Below, piece by piece: positions 61,577-64,000 of a DNA stretch of 64,000 nt. Positions within the stretch are counted from its first letter, which is position 1, and the number at the start of each line of letters is the position of its first letter. Under the pieces are notes generated by a model. That model had not been told where the DNA came from. It made no database searches and saw nothing but the letters and a program-made list of their open reading frames with translations. This DNA is from Pseudophaeobacter profundi (GTDB taxonomy: Bacteria > Pseudomonadota > Alphaproteobacteria > Rhodobacterales > Rhodobacteraceae): the NCBI RefSeq assembly GCF_029697505.1, contig NZ_JARJEF010000012.1, positions 57,222 to 121,221 of the forward strand. Reading direction: 5' to 3'. Position numbers and translations under genes: made by a program.

Positions 61577-62209
61577 ATGACCCAACTTACACCGCGGCCT
61601 TATGTGCCGCGCCCATACGCCGCCGACGAAGATGAGGCGCGCCAAATGGTTCGCGCGTACCCCTTTGCAACTGTGATCACTCAGGGGAAGGAAACACCTG
61701 AGGCCACTCAGACGCCTCTGTTCTTCGAAACCGAAGATCCGTCGTGTCGCACCCTTATCGGCCATATCGCCCGTATAAATCCGCAGGCAGAGGATCTGAT
61801 GGTGCCGGGGCAGGTGCTGGCGGTTTTCAATGGCCCCTCTGCATATGTATCTCCGGCTTGGTATGTCGAAGACGAAGATGTGCCCACATGGATCTACAGG
61901 TCGGTACATATCCGCGGTGAGATTGAACCGGTTGACGGACCTCCGATGCGCGCTTTGATGGAGCGCATCGTCACCTTGTCGGAGCAGCGCATTCAAGGAA
62001 CATGGCAGCTGTCGCGTATACCTGAGCCAGACATCACGCGGATGATGCCGCGGATTATTGGTTTTCGAATTCACCTGACGGCCTTGCAGGGCATTTCCAA
62101 GTTGGAACAAACCCGGTCCGGCAAGAATCGCACTGGTGTTGCCGCGCGCCTGGAAGCTGGTCGCGAGATTGGCGGCGGAACTCTCGCCAAACTATTACGG
62201 TGCCAGTGA
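61577..62209 (+). CDS. PaiB-type FMN-binding split-barrel protein
   Basis: Encodes 210 residues with the PaiB pattern: RPYVPRPYAADED, PFATVITQGKETPEATQTPLFFE, FNGPSAYVSPAWYVEDEDVPTWIYRSVHIRGEIE and ISKLEQTRSGKNRTGVAARLE. Named after B. subtilis PaiB, a negative regulator of sporulation/protease genes, but the family is basically an FMN-binding split barrel and may act as an enzyme or regulator. It is 15 bp after the fused ATPase gene and closes the operon. Its role with the imported compound is unknown. Confidence 0.82.
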   Translation: MTQLTPRPYVPRPYAADEDEARQMVRAYPFATVITQGKETPEATQTPLFFETEDPSCRTLIGHIARINPQAEDLMVPGQVLAVFNGPSAYVSPAWYVEDEDVPTWIYRSVHIRGEIEPVDGPPMRALMERIVTLSEQRIQGTWQLSRIPEPDITRMMPRIIGFRIHLTALQGISKLEQTRSGKNRTGVAARLEAGREIGGGTLAKLLRCQ

Positions 62210-62330
62210 TCGGCTTTCTTATGCAAAGTTTTCTAGCCATCCAGCGAAAGCGGACCTTCATTCTCGCACGATCACTTTTTCTGATGCTGCAAACCGCGCC
62301 ACCTGCTGCAAAGAGGACTAAGCGCAGGAA

Positions 62331-62438
62331 TTAGCGCAGTACAAAAGCGAGAATGATCGAGCAGAGTACGATATTCAGAACCCAGACCGTGAAAGCAACC
62401 CGTCGCCGCAGGCTCACATGTTTGAACGGATTAATCAT
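62331..62438 (-). CDS. Small membrane protein (35 residues) after the ferric-reductase gene
   Basis: An ATG at 62436-62438 opens a 35-residue frame ending in TAA (62331-62333), overlapping the last 8 bp of the reductase gene. Residues 1-13 are polar/basic (MINPFKHVSLRRR), then one hydrophobic helix (VAFTVWVLNIVLCSIILAFVL) and a final Arg. The overlap and clean single-helix design suggest a co-translated accessory subunit of the reductase. No family recognised; it is too short for certainty. Confidence 0.5.
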   Translation of the reverse strand: MINPFKHVSLRRRVAFTVWVLNIVLCSIILAFVLR

Positions 62439-63735
62439 AGTCGAAACGCTCTGTCAGAATGCGATGAGAGGGCGTGCCCTTCTTAATCAGATGATCTTCA
62501 ACAGTATCCATCATGATTGTGGGGCCGCACATTACAAATACCCAGTCGTGCAACTCTTGATCTGAAAAAATGCGGTTTATCAATGCAGCATCGATAAAGC
62601 CTGTCTCTCCGTGCCAGGTTTCTGGGGGGTCCGACAGCACATAATATACGTCCTGTGCACCTAACTCCTCTCGATAGGCAATCTGATCAACCAGCCGGTT
62701 TCCATAGACCAACCTCACCTTGCGTGGATCGCCGCTCAGGCGCATTTGCCTGAGGATACCCAGCAGCGGTGCAAGCCCCACGCCACCTGCAATCAGAGCG
62801 ACCCCAGGTTCGGTGCGACCGTCAACAGAAAGAGTTCCATAAGGGCCGTCAACATAAGAGACCGTTCCGGCCTTTATCTGGCCAATGGTTCGTGTGAAAT
62901 CGCCAAGCTCTTTTATCATAAAGGATATTTCCGGTCCGCCTCCCGGTGCGGAGCAAATGGAGAATGGGTTTTCTTTCATCGAGAATGAACTGTGCCCCAG
63001 ATTCAGCCATGCAAATTGCCCAGCCTTATAACGAAGGCCAGAATGGCCATCTGGCTTCAGCGTCACCTCCCATTGTTTGGGCGTCAACTGGGTGACGGAG
63101 GTCACTTTCCACGCGCGCACTCTATCCCGGAGAGGCACCAGCAGGTAAACATATAGCAGCGATCCAACGGCAACACCCGTCATTGCCAGCCACACCCAGG
63201 TCATCGCAGGCTGCGATCCATATCGCCCCGCATAGACCGTGTGATGCAACAAAAGCAACGCGATCAAGAGCGCGCTCATCCCGTGTATCAGGCGCCAAGT
63301 CTCATATTTGTAGTCCAGTTGCGTCCGTCCGACTGCCAGAAGAACAAGGCTTGGAAGAAGCAGATAGGCGGCAACTCCTGTGGACAGAGCAGAAAAATCA
63401 GTTGTGATTGTGAGTTGCCGCGTGAGGTCCCAGGGACGCTGACCACCCGAAAGCGTACCCTGGTAGAGAAAGGGATGTAGCAAGGCAAAACTCAGGGCAG
63501 TGCGCGCCATGACCTGATGAAGCCGCATGGTTACATCCATGCCAACGCTATTCGAAACACTCTTGAAGCGGCCAGACAGGACAAACTCCATAAGGATTAT
63601 CGAATAGGCCAAAATGCCAAGGCCAGAGGCAAGTTCTTCGGGGAATGGTCGGGGTGGTCCGCCCGTCAACCACGATAAGATAAGCGGCAATGTGGCAGCG
63701 ACAAGGTAGGCCAAGATCCAACACAGAGGTTTCAT
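62431..63735 (-). CDS. Ferric-reductase-like transmembrane oxidoreductase (FRD/NOX type)
   Basis: Encodes 434 residues. The membrane half (1 to about 210) has heme-ligand histidines at H73/H87 and H151/H165, each pair about 14 residues apart, the bis-heme pattern of ferric reductases and NADPH oxidases. The cytoplasmic half has an FAD site (ENPFSICSAP), then an NAD(P) site (GGVGLAPLLGIL and FVMCGPTIMM). There is no C-terminal 2Fe-2S motif. It should move electrons from NAD(P)H through FAD and two hemes across the inner membrane; the acceptor is unknown. It overlaps a 35-residue membrane protein gene at its 3' end. Confidence 0.85.
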   Translation of the reverse strand: MKPLCWILAYLVAATLPLILSWLTGGPPRPFPEELASGLGILAYSIILMEFVLSGRFKSVSNSVGMDVTMRLHQVMARTALSFALLHPFLYQGTLSGGQRPWDLTRQLTITTDFSALSTGVAAYLLLPSLVLLAVGRTQLDYKYETWRLIHGMSALLIALLLLHHTVYAGRYGSQPAMTWVWLAMTGVAVGSLLYVYLLVPLRDRVRAWKVTSVTQLTPKQWEVTLKPDGHSGLRYKAGQFAWLNLGHSSFSMKENPFSICSAPGGGPEISFMIKELGDFTRTIGQIKAGTVSYVDGPYGTLSVDGRTEPGVALIAGGVGLAPLLGILRQMRLSGDPRKVRLVYGNRLVDQIAYREELGAQDVYYVLSDPPETWHGETGFIDAALINRIFSDQELHDWVFVMCGPTIMMDTVEDHLIKKGTPSHRILTERFDYD

Positions 63736-63744
63736 ATATGCAGT

Positions 63745-63864
63745 TTATTCAACTTCCTCTGTTTGCTCAATTCCGCGCTCCCCGGTCTCGAAGGCAGTCT
63801 CGTTCTTTTGTTTGTACATGAAAACTCCGTGGAGTTTGTGATCGATGAAATCCGGAGGCAGTTG
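63745..63864 (-). pseudogene. Possible 3' remnant of a gene cut off near the IS element
   Basis: Just upstream of the reductase an open frame of 39 codons (QLPPDFIDHKLHGVFMYKQK, then ...RGIEQTEEVE) ends 9 bp before the reductase ATG. The frame is blocked upstream by a stop at 63865-63867, close to the IS end at 63883. It could be the C-terminal tail of a gene that began the reductase operon and was truncated by the insertion. Or it is noncoding. No family recognised. Confidence 0.35.
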
Positions 63865-63882
63865 TCAGCAGTGCAGTTCTGG

Positions 63883-64000
63883 TGACCTGAGCCCCAAGTT
63901 TCCTCCACCTAGCGGAGAGTCCTTGGGGTTGGTTTGATGGCCCTACGCGGCCAGTTTGTCCATCGTTCTTTTCTCAGCAAATTCTCTGGGCGTCAGGTTT
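63883..64000 (-). mobile_element. IS3-type insertion element, 3' end, truncated by the window edge
   Basis: The minus strand has an open frame from the right edge to TAG at 63943-63945, coding NLTPREFAEKRTMDKLAA, the standard tail of IS3-family (OrfB, rve-fold) transposases. A terminus starting TGACCTGAGCCCC (63883) lies 60 bp after it, as expected for the element end. Most of the element is beyond the window. Confidence 0.75.

Overview
This window reads as chromosomal DNA of a marine alphaproteobacterium of the Rhodobacterales (Roseobacter group). It is GC-rich and densely coded with many ATGA stop/start overlaps. It carries a MipZ-type division ATPase, an F0-only ATP synthase operon (atpI-B-E-b'-b with no F1 genes), an L31 without a zinc motif, and catabolic modules typical of the group. 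No species name can be given from the sequence alone.

Layout. 0-4.0 kb: a Liv-type ABC importer on the minus strand (livK-G-F-H-M, with livM running off the left edge). 4.2-8.6 kb: an aromatic-amine module, comprising a PLP aromatic amino-acid decarboxylase, a homoprotocatechuate 2,3-dioxygenase, a divergent HpaR-like regulator and a glycerate 2-kinase. 8.7-13.0 kb: a phosphorus module, with a phosphonate monoester hydrolase-like enzyme divergent from a DeoR regulator and a Na/Pi cotransporter. 13.1-19.0 kb: an EamA exporter and a polyamine-type ABC importer whose second permease has an odd repeat-bearing tail. 19.0-23.3 kb: an Asp/Glu racemase-family enzyme, an RTX-Hint protein and another EamA exporter. 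23.3-30.3 kb: the homogentisate pathway (hmgA, fahA, maiA) with a FAD monooxygenase, a DUF2783 protein, a metallo-beta-lactamase-fold protein and a MarR regulator. 30.4-32.4 kb: a class III adenylate cyclase and mipZ. 32.7-42.5 kb: the ffh-rpsP-rimM-trmD-rplS-rpmE translation block, carrying three GNAT acetyltransferases, chorismate mutase, bluB, a 46-residue membrane protein and an M20 peptidase, with an oppositely oriented phosphotransferase gene between rimM and trmD. 42.5-43.1 kb: a gene-free stretch rich in inverted repeats. 43.1-48.9 kb: an EF-G-like GTPase, a YbaK-type deacylase, azoR, a LysR regulator, an EamA exporter and an ArsR regulator. 49.2-51.9 kb: the F0 operon, ending in a clear terminator.

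After 52 kb the character changes. A frameshifted DinB-family pseudogene and a frameshifted IS5-type transposase remnant precede an accessory region of about 11 kb that ends at an IS3-type element running off the right edge. This region holds an HSL-type esterase, a GntR regulator and a divergent operon: alpha/beta hydrolase, C45 acyltransferase/amidase, dipeptide-type ABC importer with a fused double ATPase, and a PaiB-like flavoprotein. A bis-heme ferric-reductase-like oxidoreductase with a 35-residue membrane partner follows. The best candidate for an undescribed system is this importer-plus-amidase operon, which by gene content would take up and de-acylate a peptide-like or N-acylated compound. 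Its substrate cannot be read from sequence. I saw no tRNA, rRNA or CRISPR array.
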